Shown here: positions 1-8,846 of the stretch, piece after piece
How positions within the stretch are numbered: position 1 is the stretch's first letter
Layout of the letters: the number at the start of each line of letters is the position of its first letter
Source: Sphingobium indicum B90A
GTDB taxonomy: Bacteria; Pseudomonadota; Alphaproteobacteria; Sphingomonadales; Sphingomonadaceae
Assembly (NCBI RefSeq): GCF_000264945.2
Contig: NZ_CP013072.1
Span: forward strand, 44,431 to 108,430
DNA length: 64,000 nt
Direction of reading: 5' to 3'
Program-made: the position numbers and the translations under genes
The notes under the pieces: model-generated
The model's database searches: none
What the model was told of the DNA's origin: nothing
What the model saw: the letters and a program-made list of their open reading frames with translations, nothing else

Positions 1-691
1 GCGCGGGCATGGGGATGCCTCACCGCCTCCCTGTTTCCGGCCGGCCTGGCGGAAGACCCGATGGCGGCGATGATGATGCCCGGCGACATGCCATGGGCGA
101 TGGCGCGGTTCGTCATGACTTTCGCCATGTGGTGGGTGATGATGGTCGCGATGATGCTTCCCTCCGCGGCGCCGATGGTCCTGCTCTACGCTCGCGCCGC
201 GCCCGCCTCCACGCGCCCGGCGACGGAGAGCTTCACCCTGGGCTATCTGCTGGTCTGGGGTTTCTTTTCCCTCATCGCCACCCTGGCGCAATGGCGCCTG
301 GCCGCAATGGCGATGCTGTCCCCCATGGCGATGGCGACGTCCAGCCGCCCGCTGGCCGCCGCCCTGCTGATCGCGGCGGAACCTATCAGATCAGTCCGTG
401 GAAGGATGCCTGCCTGCGCCAATGCCGCAATCCCGCGCAGTTCCTCAGCCGCCATTATCGGCCGGGCTGGGCCGGTGCGCTGCGCATGGGCGCTCTCCAT
501 GGCGCCTGGTGCGTCGGCTGTTGCTGGATGCTGATGGCGCTGCTGTTCGTGGCGGGATCATGAACCTCGCCTGGATCGCGTTGCTGACGCTGCTGGTGGG
601 TCTGGAAAAACTGCTGCCATGGGGCCGCGTCGTCTCCGTGGCGGCGGGTATAGGCTGCATCCTGTCGGCGTGGGCGATATTGATGGGGTGA
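1..691 (+). pseudogene. DUF2182 integral membrane protein, 5' end outside window, two frameshifts
   Basis: The reading frame is open from base 1, so the start lies outside the window. The product is a Met- and Trp-rich membrane protein with the DUF2182 signature: WWVMMVAMMLPSAAPMV, then TYQISPWKDACLRQC, then GALHGAWCVGCCWMLMALL, and a last helix starting MNLAWIALL. These pieces lie in three frames. One G appears lost near 377 (GCGGCGGAACC where GCGGCGGGAACC restores the motif) and another near 555 (GTGGCGGGATC). With both restored the family pattern reads through to the stop at 691. DUF2182 proteins are predicted metal-binding membrane proteins of unknown role. It is convergent with the fixJ-like gene. 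The breaks may be sequencing errors, since the next three genes show the same kind of lesion. Confidence 0.75.
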
Positions 692-789
692 CGGTTTTTC
701 GCAGCCAGGGGTAGTTCCGCGCCTTCCGCTCTCGTTGAAGCGCTCCGTGCGCCTCATGGCCAGGTCTGGCCACGCCATCCCCACACACC

Positions 790-1409
790 CTAGGCCTTGT
801 CCTTCTCCACGCCCGCGTGGAAGGCGATCCTGAGCGCTTCGGCTAGGCTTTTCACCTCCAGCTTCTGCATCAGGTTGGCGCGGTGGATTTCGACCGTGCG
901 CGGGCTGATCGCCAGGTCGTAGGCGATGGTCTTGTTCGGCAACCCTTCGACCAGCCCGTGCAGCACCTCGCGCTCCCGCTCGGTCAGGATGTTGAGCCGC
1001 GCCCGCGCATCCTCCGCCCGCGCATTCGCGCCGCGATCCGCCACCGCCACCCGCCGCGCCGCCTCGACGCAGCCCAGCAGCGCCGCCTTTTCGAACGGCT
1101 TCTCGATAAAGTCGCTCGCCCCCGCCTTCATCGCCGTCACCGCCATGTCGATGTCGCCATGGCCGGTCATGATCACCACCGGCAGCATGACGCCCCCGCC
1201 CGCAGCTTCCCGCTGCACCGCCAGCCCGTCCATGTCCGGCATCCGCCGTCCAGCAGCACGCAGCCCGGCTCCAGACCGGCGGCCTCTTTCAAAAGGGCAA
1301 ACCGCCCTCAACAGTTCACCATGAACCGCTGGTCTTCAGCATGAAGGACAGCGGACCGCCGGATCGCCTCGTCATCGTCCACGACATAGATGGGAAATGG
1401 CTCGCTCAT
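790..1409 (-). pseudogene. fixJ: FixJ-like response regulator, frameshifted
   Basis: A two-domain response regulator. The receiver domain starts MSEPFPIYVVDDDEAIRRS at 1409 and contains the phosphorylation segment VLLD-RMPDMDG. The output domain is a LuxR/FixJ helix-turn-helix with LTEREREVLHGLVEGLPNKT and SPRTVEIHRANLMQKL. The first ~60 codons and the rest lie in different frames, with breaks near 1245, 1300 and 1355, each explicable by loss of one base. FixJ proteins are phosphorylated by FixL under low oxygen and activate fixK-type genes. The start is 2 nt after the stop of the FixL-like kinase, so the genes form one unit. An oxygen-responsive role fits the FNR-type box upstream of hemN in this window. 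Whether the gene is really dead cannot be told from sequence alone. Confidence 0.7.
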
Positions 1410-1411
1410 GC

Positions 1412-2544
1412 TTAGTCCACCGCGTCCAATGTGAAGTGAAAGGCCGTGCCGCCCCATTGGGAGGGCCCGCCCAGATACGCCCGCCATGCCCCTCCACGAT
1501 GGTCTGGCTGATCGACAGGCCGACGCCCATGCCGGACGCCTTGGTGGTGGTGAAGGGGTGAACAGCGTGCGCGACATCTCCGGCGCCAGCCCCGGCCCGC
1601 TGTCCGCGACGATCACCTCCACCCGGCATTTTCCCCCGGAACGGCGGACAGGCGCAGGATGCGCGCCGGGCTGTCGGCCATCGCCTCCACGGCGTTTTGG
1701 TCAGGTTGATGATGACCTGCTGCAACTGCACCCGGTTGACCAGCACCTTGTCGACGCGGGGGTCGACGCTGATGTCCATGTCCAGCCCCCGGCTGTCCAC
1801 GCCGATGAAGGCCAGCGCCGCCCCCTCCGCCAGCAATCCACGCAGCGGCTCGGGCTGGCGCATCGTCTCGCCGCGCTGATGAATTCGCGCAGCGACCGGA
1901 TGATCTCGCCTGCGCGCAGGGCCTGGTTCGCGCTTTCCGCATCGCTCGCGCAGCAGTTCCGGTCCACCGCCCCCGGCGTCCAGCATGTCGCGCCCGGCCT
2001 CCAGATAGTTGGCGATGGCGGTCAGCGGCTGGTTCAGTTCATGCGCCAGCGCCGATGCCAGCGTCCCCATCGCCGTCACCCGCGACGCATGGCCAGTTCG
2101 GCCTGAAGGTCGGCCACCCGCCGCTCGGCCTGCTGGCTTTCGGTCAGGTCGCGGATGAAGCCGGTGAACAGCCGCCGCCCTTCATCCTGCACCTCCCCAC
2201 CGACAGTTCGATGGGGAATGTCGACCCGTCCCGCCGCCGCGCGCTGGTCAGGCGGCCGATGCCGATGATCCGCTTTTCCCCGGTCGTCAGATAATGGTGG
2301 ATATAGCCGTCATGCCTCTCCCGGTCGGGGGAGGGCATCAGCATGGAGATATTCTCGCCCAGCACGTCGCTTTCGGCATATTGGAACATGCGCTGCGCGG
2401 CCGCGCTGAACGACACGATCGTGCCGCGCATGTCGATGACGATCAGCGGTCCGGGACGGTCGCCAGGATGGAGCCGAGCAATGCCTGTTCCAGGCTGTGC
2501 TCGCGCTGCGTCAGGCCATCGGTTTCATCGTCCGCTACCGCCAT
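1412..2544 (-). pseudogene. fixL: FixL-like haem-PAS sensor histidine kinase, multiply frameshifted
   Basis: Fragments in several frames assemble into one kinase. The likely start is MAVADDETDG at 2544. A PAS domain follows with the FixL-like stretch ERHDGYIHHYLTTGEKRIIG and RRRDGSTFPIELSVG, which in FixL contains the proximal haem His. The H-box is SALAHELNQPLTAIANYLE, then an N-box region (VQLQQVIINLTK-NAVEAM after repair), a G1 box DSGPGLAPE, and TTTKASGMGVGLSISQTIVE. The frame changes at least five times. At the N-box, ACCAAAACGCC lacks one A of the AAAAA expected for the conserved KNA. No membrane segments are seen, so it should be a cytosolic oxygen sensor. It lies 20 bp after the universal stress gene and just before fixJ, all on the minus strand. 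Confidence 0.72.
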
Positions 2545-2564
2545 GCCGACACCATGCCGTGGCT

Positions 2565-3379
2565 TCAATGCGCCAGCAAGAGCGGAACATGCGCCTCGCG
2601 CAGCATGGCGCGCGTGACGCCGCCGAATATCATTTCGCGCAACCGGCTATGGCCAAAGGCGCCCATCGCCATCCAGTCCGGCTCCAGCACGCCGATGGCG
2701 GCCTTCAGCGACGCATCGATGGTGCGCCCGTCTGCGGCCATGTGTGCAACTGGCACTTGATGCCATGGCGGGCCAGATATTCCGGCGCGTCGGTCGCGGG
2801 GAAGGGATATTTGCCCGCTTCCTCGACTGTCACGACATGCACCTCCTCCGCCAGCTTCAGCAGCGGCACGGACAGGCGCAGCGCGGCGGATGCTTCCTGC
2901 GAACCTTCCCAGGCCACCATCGCGCGGCCCGTGACCGGAAAGGACTTCGCTTCCTGCGGCACGGCGATCACCGGAACCCGCCCGGCCAGCGCCAGGTCGG
3001 CGGCCAGGTGCAGCGGATCTGCGAATTCCCGGCGCGGCCCGGGCGGCAGGGTGACGATCATGCCGTCGGTCAGCGCCGCCGCGGACAGCAGGCCATGGAC
3101 GACATCGCCTTCCACATGGCGCCAGTCCCAGCTCACATCCTCGCGGCGCAGCCGATCCTCCACGCGCATCCGGGCCTTTTCATCGATGTCGTAGAGTTCC
3201 GCCATCATCGCCGGGGCCATGGACGCGCCGCCGTACATGTCGGCCGCCACGAAATCCGGCATGGCCGTCACCTGCACGCAATGGATGTGCGCGCCCGATG
3301 CGCGGGCAAGATCGCAGGCCGCCTGCAAGCGGCTTTCCGCGCCACGATCTTCATGAATGTGCAGCAGGACCGATTTCAT
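2565..3379 (-). pseudogene. Tandem-domain universal stress protein (UspA family), one frameshift
   Basis: Starts MKSVLLHIHEDRGAESRL, typical of UspA proteins. The first Usp domain covers about residues 1-150. The second begins near AMVAWEGSQEASAALRLS and ends with the ATP-binding signature GAFGHSRLREMIFGGVT and the tail HVPLLLAH. The frame breaks near 2754: ATCAAGTGCC seems to lack one A of AAAG, and restoring it gives a continuous protein of about 271 residues. It is the first gene of a minus-strand unit with the FixL/FixJ-like genes. Universal stress proteins are commonly induced under oxygen limitation in alphaproteobacteria, which fits that company. A single homopolymer deletion makes a sequencing error at least as likely as true inactivation. 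Confidence 0.75.
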
Positions 3380-3491
3380 CGTCTGTCTCCCGGCAAGCGT
3401 CTCTTTCCCTTTTGGCTAGGACTCCCCGGCGCGGTCGCCATCAGGAATAATCCTTATATCCTTTTCGGCGCGGAATCCGATTGCATGGAAT

Positions 3492-3842
3492 ATGAGTTGG
3501 ACGACCATACGCCTCGAACTTGCCCGGACGCCCGCCTTTCCCAACGGATCGGCGGCGCGAAGCTATGTGCTGCGCCTGCCGCTGGGCAGCGGCGGCCTGA
3601 TCGACGAAAGGGAATATCGCATCCATCCCGAACTGGCGACGGCGCGCCGTTTCTGGCCGAACGAGCCGGACCGGCACGGCACGTTGCTGCACACCGGGAA
3701 TGGTTGGGCCTTGTCCTATGAGCAGGGTGAGGCGGATGACGAGAAGATCTACCGGCTGGACGCCCACGCCATCCAGCCCGGCGCCTATCTGACGCTGACC
3801 GACCCGGACGGGGAATGCCTGCCCTTCGTGGTGAAGGGATGA
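3492..3842 (+). CDS. Conserved hypothetical protein, 116 aa
   Basis: An acidic, soluble protein beginning MSWTTIRLELARTPAFPNGS and ending LPFVVKG. There is no signal peptide or membrane segment. It contains several aromatic and charged blocks (RRFWPNEPDRHG, GWALSYEQGEADDEKIYRLD) that look structured rather than random. The ATG at 3492 is the only good start. It is divergent from the universal stress gene with about 110 bp between them. I recognise the type as a small conserved alphaproteobacterial protein but cannot assign a function. Confidence 0.7.
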   Translation: MSWTTIRLELARTPAFPNGSAARSYVLRLPLGSGGLIDEREYRIHPELATARRFWPNEPDRHGTLLHTGNGWALSYEQGEADDEKIYRLDAHAIQPGAYLTLTDPDGECLPFVVKG

Positions 3843-3994
3843 GTCCGGCCTGATCGCGGCGGCCGCACTTCGCCCCGCAGTCGCTGCCGCGCGCCTGGCC
3901 GGGAGTCGATCTTCGGGAACAAGCGGGTTCGGCCCGATCCCAGGGCGTTGATGGCGCTGATCGAGTGACGGCGTCGGCAGAGCCGCCCGCGAAA

Positions 3995-4022
3995 TGCAAA
4001 TCTATACTGCTAATGACTTGCA
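3995..4022 (+). promoter_or_regulatory. Candidate Fur/Irr-type iron operator upstream of the TonB receptor
   Basis: TGCTAATGACTTGCA at 4008-4022 is a TGC-N9-GCA half-palindrome. It follows an overlapping TGCAAAT at 3995. Such TGC(A/T)AAT...TTGCA patterns resemble alphaproteobacterial iron-response operators. It lies about 50 bp before the receptor start, where a promoter would be. The match was made by eye. Confidence 0.45.
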
Positions 4023-4069
4023 ACATCCTCTTATTTGGCTAGCGGGAGTGCAGCCTCATGGGGGAATGA

Positions 4070-6231
4070 ATGCACATCCGACCGTCTTTCCTGCTCGTCA
4101 CCACCATGCTCGCGCTGTCGAGCCGGCCTGCCCTGGCCCAGTCCGAACCCGCGGCCGATGCCGAGGGCGCAGGCCCGATCATCGTGACGGCGGCGCGCAC
4201 GATCTTGCCCGCCAACGCCCTGCCGATGACCATCGACGTAATCGATCGGGAAACGCTCAACCAACAGGTCGCGATCGGCGGCTCCATCGTCGATGCGGTG
4301 TCGGCGCTGACCCCGTCCTTCTCGCCACGCGCCAGAAGCTGTCCGGCGCGGGAGAGACGCTGCGCGGCCGTTCGCCCCTCTATGCGATCAACGGCATCCC
4401 GCAAACCGCGCCGCTGCGCGACGGATCGCGGGACGGCTTCACCATCGACCCCTTCTTCATCGACCGGGTCGAACTGATCTACGGTTCCAACGCGTTGCAG
4501 GGGATCGGCGGTGCCGGCGGCATCGTCAACCAGGTGACGGTGGCGCCGCCCCAGAGCGACGGCCTGTCGGGCCGGATGTTGGTGCAGGGCAATGCCGACA
4601 CCGGCTTTCACGGCGACGGCGTCGGCGGCAAGGTCGCGGGGCTGCTCGCCTGGCGCGCCGGGCGCTGGGACGCGACGGTGGGCGCGGCCTATGAAAAGCG
4701 CGGCGCATTCTACGACGGCCATGGCAATCGCGTCGGCACCGACCTGACCCAGGGCGAGACGCAGGACAGCCGAAGCTGGTCGCTGTTCGGCCGCTTCGGC
4801 TATGCGCTCAGCGACAGCGCCCGGCTGGACCTGACCATGAGCCGCTTCCATTTGAAGGGGGAGGGCGACTACGTCACGCTGGACGGCAATCCCGCCATCG
4901 ACCTCCCGACGACCTCCGTGCGCGGCACTCCGCCGGGCGTCCCCGCCACCAACCGCACCGAAAGCGCGGCGCTGACGCTCACCGACGGCGACCTGTGGGG
5001 CGGCAACTTCATCGCGCAGCTTTTCTTCAACCGCTCGCGGGACACCTATGGCGGGGAGGTTGCGCCCATCGCCACCTTCCAGGATGCGGCCATCGCGCCG
5101 GTCAACACGCTGTTCGACCAGTCGCAGAACCGCAGCCGCAAATATGGCGGCAAGATCAGCTACGAACGCGCCATGCCGGGTTTCGAGGCGCTGACCGCCG
5201 TTCTGGGTTTCGATGCGCTTTACGATCTGACCGAACAGCGCCTGATCGCCACCGGCCGGACCTGGGTGCCGCCGACCGATTATCGCAGCCTGGCGCCCTT
5301 CGCCCAGCTCAACCTGGCGCTGTTCGACAAGAAGCTGCGCCTGGCGGGCGGCATCCGATATGAGGATGTGCGCATCCATATCGACGACTATCACACGTTG
5401 GCCTCCTATCGCGGCGGCTTCGACGTGGCGGGCGGGACGCCGACCTTTCACGACACCTTGTTCAATGGCGGCGCCATATTGGAGCCGTGGGACGGCATCC
5501 GCGCCTATGCCAGCTATGCCGAGGGCTACACCGTCCCCGACGTCGGACGCATCGCGCGCGCCATCGACCGGGCCGGGGTCGATATCGACAATTATGTGAA
5601 CATCAGCCCTATCGTGTCGAACAATCGCGAGATCGGCGTTGAAGTGAAGCGCGGGCCCGTGGATGCCAGCGCGGCTTATTTCTGGTCGACCAGCAAGAAT
5701 GGGTCGCTGCTGGTGGCGCAGTCGGTCGGCGCGCCGTTCGAGGTGCAACGCCAGCGGGTGGAGATACAGGGCCTGGAACTGAACCTGTCGGTCAGGACGC
5801 CGCTGCCGGGGCTGACCCTGTCCACCGGCTACGCCCATCTGATCGGACGTACCGACGGATCGGACAATGGCGTCGACAAGGTGGATCGCGACCTGGACGG
5901 CGCGAACATTTCGCCCGACCGCCTGAATGTCGCCGCCAGCTATGTGCATGGGCCGCTGTCGGCGCGCATCCAGACGCAATTCTTCCTCTCGCGCCAGTTC
6001 GAACGCGAACCGGGCAAATATCCCATGCTATACAGGTTCGACGGCTATGAGGTGACCGATGTGTCGCTCCGCTATCAGACGCGGTTCGGGGCGTTGACGC
6101 TGGCGGCGCAAAATATCTTCGACAGATTCACCATCGATTATTACACGCAAACCGTCCGGCCCACCGACAAGGCCCATTATTTCGCAGGGCGCGGGCGCAA
6201 TTTCACCCTGTCCTGGGATTATCGGTTCTAG
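4070..6231 (+). pseudogene. TonB-dependent siderophore-type receptor, one frameshift
   Basis: Starts MHIRPSFLLVTTMLALSSRP with a signal peptide cleaved near ALAQ. A TonB box-like GPIIVTAAR follows, then the plug domain (TLRGRSPLYAINGIPQTAP, VELIYGSNALQGIGGAGGIV) and a long beta-barrel ending FTLSWDYRF, with the terminal Phe typical of outer-membrane barrels. The frame breaks near 4329, where TCGCCACGC would read through as TCGCCCACGC, so one C is missing after about 87 codons. The repaired protein is about 720 residues, normal for the family. The stop TAG overlaps the GTG start of a PepSY membrane protein, a pairing common for ferric-siderophore uptake and reduction. A Fur-like site precedes it. 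Confidence 0.8.
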
Positions 6232-7313
6232 TGAAGCTGATCAACGCCCTTCACCGCTGGACCGGCGGACTGATCGGGCTGCTGCTCGCCCTTCTGGGCC
6301 TCAGCGGCGCGCTGCTGGTGCACAAGAATGCCTGGACGCTGGCGCCCCATGCCAGCGACCCGCGGGTGGAGGATGTGCGCCAACTGGCGCAGGTGACGCA
6401 GCGCATCATGGCCGATCCGGCGGCGCGGCCCCAATCGATCACCTATGCGTCCGACGATTTCGGGCTGCTTAAACTGCTGTTCGACGATGGCGGCGGCGCC
6501 TATGCCGATCAGCGCGGCGGCGTGGTGATGCGGTGGAACAGCCAGTGGGAGCGGCCTGAACTCTGGCTGTTCGACTTCCACCATCACCTCTTCTCCGGCG
6601 AGACGGGTGATTGGGCTATCGGCATCGCCGCGCTTTGCGGGCTGTTCTTCGTGTTCACCGGCCTCATCCTCTGGTGGCGCACGCGGCGGACCTTCGAATG
6701 GCGGCTATGGCCGGCGCGGATGAGCCGCCCGGCGATCGTGCGGCATCATCGCGATCTGGGCGTCGTCGTCGCGCCGCTGCTGCTGCTGTCGCTCGCGACG
6801 GGGGCCGTGCTGGTGTTCCGGCCGATGGCGGCGCTGCTGTTCGGGCCGGGCGCGCCCGCGCAGATCGACAAGGCCTTGGCCGCTCCGCCGCCCCGCGACG
6901 CCAGACTTGCCGACCGACTGGACTGGGCGGGCATGATCGTGACGGCCAAGGCCCGCTTTCCCGACGCGGAACTGCGCAGCCTCAGCCTGCCGCGCAAGAA
7001 TAGCGGCCTGATCACCATCCGCATGCGCCGGCCGCAGGAATGGCTGCCCAATGGTCGCACCACCCTCTGGTTCGCGGCCGACAGCGGCGCGCTGGTCGCG
7101 GCGCGCGACGCCGCCACGCTGCCGACGGTGGTGAAGGGGTATAATCTGCTCTATCCCCTCCATGCGGCGAAGGTCGGCGGCCTGGCGTTCAGGCTGGTCA
7201 TGACCCTGGCGGGGCTGGCGATGACGCTGCTCGGCACGCTCGCGGTCTGGACCTTCTGGTTCAGGCGTCCGGCAAGGGCGGCGCGCCCGCGTCAGATCGC
7301 GATCAGGGCATAG
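6231..7313 (+). CDS. PepSY-domain inner-membrane protein (iron-regulated, siderophore-associated)
   Basis: 360 aa starting at a GTG whose G is the last base of the receptor stop codon, so translation is probably coupled. A first transmembrane helix (GLIGLLLALLGLSGALLV) follows LHRWTGG. A periplasmic PepSY-like segment contains WLFDFHHHLFSGETGDW. Then come helices around GIAALCGLFFVFTGLILWW, VVVAPLLLLSLATGAVLVF and a final one near LVMTLAGLAMTLLGTLAVW. The paired histidines in FHHHLF and VRHHRDLG resemble haem ligands of PepSY/FsqB-type reductases. Probable role: reductive iron release or energy coupling for the adjacent receptor, at the inner membrane. The 3' end overlaps the convergent metallophosphoesterase by 22 bp. 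Confidence 0.82.
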   Translation: MKLINALHRWTGGLIGLLLALLGLSGALLVHKNAWTLAPHASDPRVEDVRQLAQVTQRIMADPAARPQSITYASDDFGLLKLLFDDGGGAYADQRGGVVMRWNSQWERPELWLFDFHHHLFSGETGDWAIGIAALCGLFFVFTGLILWWRTRRTFEWRLWPARMSRPAIVRHHRDLGVVVAPLLLLSLATGAVLVFRPMAALLFGPGAPAQIDKALAAPPPRDARLADRLDWAGMIVTAKARFPDAELRSLSLPRKNSGLITIRMRRPQEWLPNGRTTLWFAADSGALVAARDAATLPTVVKGYNLLYPLHAAKVGGLAFRLVMTLAGLAMTLLGTLAVWTFWFRRPARAARPRQIAIRA

Positions 7314-8035
7314 GGCCGGTCGAACCGTTCCGACAGCACGAACCGGGCGCAATTATAGACCGGAACGCCGCCGGGCGTCTTTCCTTCGAACGCGCCGCGA
7401 TGGGCGTGGCCGTGCACGGCGAAGCGGACATTGTCGAACCTGTCGATGGCTTCGGCCAACCGGGAGGAACCCAGGAATGGGAAGATCTCCGGCGGCTCTC
7501 CCTGCACGGTATCGACCACCGGCGCATAGTGGAGCACGGCCACGGTCCGCTCCGTCCGCAGCGAACGCAGCGCGTTTTCCAGCTTGCGCGCCTCGTTGAT
7601 CGATTCCTCGACGAAGCCCTTGATCGCGCTTTCCCCGAAGGCGCCCAGTTCCCCCCGGCCGAATCCGCCGACAAAGCCCTTCACCCCGGCGAAGCCCACG
7701 CCCCTTATCTCCACCGCCTGATCGTCCAGCACGGTGACGCCGGCGCCGTGCAGGATCTGCGCCACGATTTCGGGCTGGCCGCATTCATGGTCGTGATTGC
7801 CCAGCACCGCGACGGTCGGGATGGTGCAGCTTCGCAGGTCTTCGGCCAGGACTTCGGCCTCCCGCGTCTTGCCGAAATTGGTGAGGTCGCCGCACAGGGC
7901 CAATATGTCTGCCCGGGCGGAAATCTCCTCGAACATGGCGCGGTAGCGATGCTCGGACGAATCCGTGACGTGCAGGTCGCCGACGGCGGCCAGGACCAGG
8001 CTGTCCCTCGGCCGCGCCTCACTGGTTGCGGTCAT
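7292..8035 (-). CDS. Calcineurin-like metallophosphoesterase
   Basis: 247 aa from the ATG at 8035 (MTATSEARPRD). The metal-binding signatures are in order: GDLHV (residues ~18-22), ALCGDLTNFG, VLGNHDHE, and a distal VHGHAHRG. These are the D-x-H, G-D-x, G-N-H-D and G-H-x-H blocks of the family. No signal peptide, so cytosolic. The start overlaps the end of the nucleotidyltransferase-like gene by 17 bp, so the two are translationally coupled. The pair suggests that one enzyme adds a nucleotide or phosphoryl group and the other removes it. Substrate unknown. Confidence 0.85.
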   Translation of the reverse strand: MTATSEARPRDSLVLAAVGDLHVTDSSEHRYRAMFEEISARADILALCGDLTNFGKTREAEVLAEDLRSCTIPTVAVLGNHDHECGQPEIVAQILHGAGVTVLDDQAVEIRGVGFAGVKGFVGGFGRGELGAFGESAIKGFVEESINEARKLENALRSLRTERTVAVLHYAPVVDTVQGEPPEIFPFLGSSRLAEAIDRFDNVRFAVHGHAHRGAFEGKTPGGVPVYNCARFVLSERFDRPYALIAI

Positions 8036-8810
8036 GGCTCTCCTCCAGCCCCTTGCCCACCACGTCGGCAAAGCCCCAGTCGGTGATGTCGACCAGATAG
8101 TCGCGCGGCGAAAGCAGCCGGCCCCGGCACACGCGCAGATTGGGGACGGGCAGTTCGGCGCGGGTCTGCAACCGGCCCAGCAATTCCTCGAACAGCCAGA
8201 GCGGAATGCAATGCCGCTCGGTCGGATAGATGAAGCGGAAATTCAGCAGGTGGATGAGCAGCACTTCCCAATGCAGTTCCATCGCGTCCAGCAGCCGTTG
8301 CCAGTCGATGCGCTCATGCTGCCGCAGGATGATGTGCGCGACGTCCGCGCCGTCATAGCGGTATCGATCCTGGATGAAGACCTTGGACAGGATGAATTCG
8401 GTCGGCGGGGTGATCCGCACCGTCGTGCCATAGACTTCCGCATGGGATATGTCGCGGAACCATTCCTCGGTCACGGGCAGGCTGGCCGAGGAGATGTTGT
8501 ATATGACGTCGAAGAAATTGCCGTCGCGCCAGACCTTGCCGATCCAGCGTTCGTCCTCGAATTCGACCCGATGTCCCAGCGCCTTGAAATAGGCCAGGAT
8601 GCGGGGCGCATCGCCCGGCTTGCAGAAGACGTCCAGATCCTTGGTCGGCCGCGTTATGCCGGTATGGCATCCCAGCGCATAGGTGCCCGACAGCATGAAG
8701 GGGATGCCGGACTGGACCAGATGCGCAAGGCTTTCGGCATAGAATTCCGCCGCGTCCGGTGGAGGATCGAAGGTGGCGGGTTCGCGGTTCATCCCCAGGG
8801 GAACGGACAA
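8019..8810 (-). CDS. Nucleotidyltransferase-fold protein
   Basis: 263 aa. The segment FMLSGTYALGCHTGITRPTK followed by DLDVFC matches the nucleotidyltransferase GS...DxD active-site layout used by AbiEii/MNT-like proteins, with the two Asp as presumed metal ligands. A third acidic residue could lie in FFDVIYN. The C-terminal half, rich in aromatic residues, contains PTEFILSKVFIQDRYRYDGADV and a helical region. No toxin/antitoxin neighbour of the AbiE kind is present. The partner is the overlapping metallophosphoesterase. The start at 8810 gives MSVPLGMNREP; the Met seven codons in is an alternative. Confidence 0.7.
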   Translation of the reverse strand: MSVPLGMNREPATFDPPPDAAEFYAESLAHLVQSGIPFMLSGTYALGCHTGITRPTKDLDVFCKPGDAPRILAYFKALGHRVEFEDERWIGKVWRDGNFFDVIYNISSASLPVTEEWFRDISHAEVYGTTVRITPPTEFILSKVFIQDRYRYDGADVAHIILRQHERIDWQRLLDAMELHWEVLLIHLLNFRFIYPTERHCIPLWLFEELLGRLQTRAELPVPNLRVCRGRLLSPRDYLVDITDWGFADVVGKGLEESHDRNQ

Positions 8811-8846
8811 GCCGGCGCTTCCGTTCCCCCTTCCGTTTCCGCGGGC

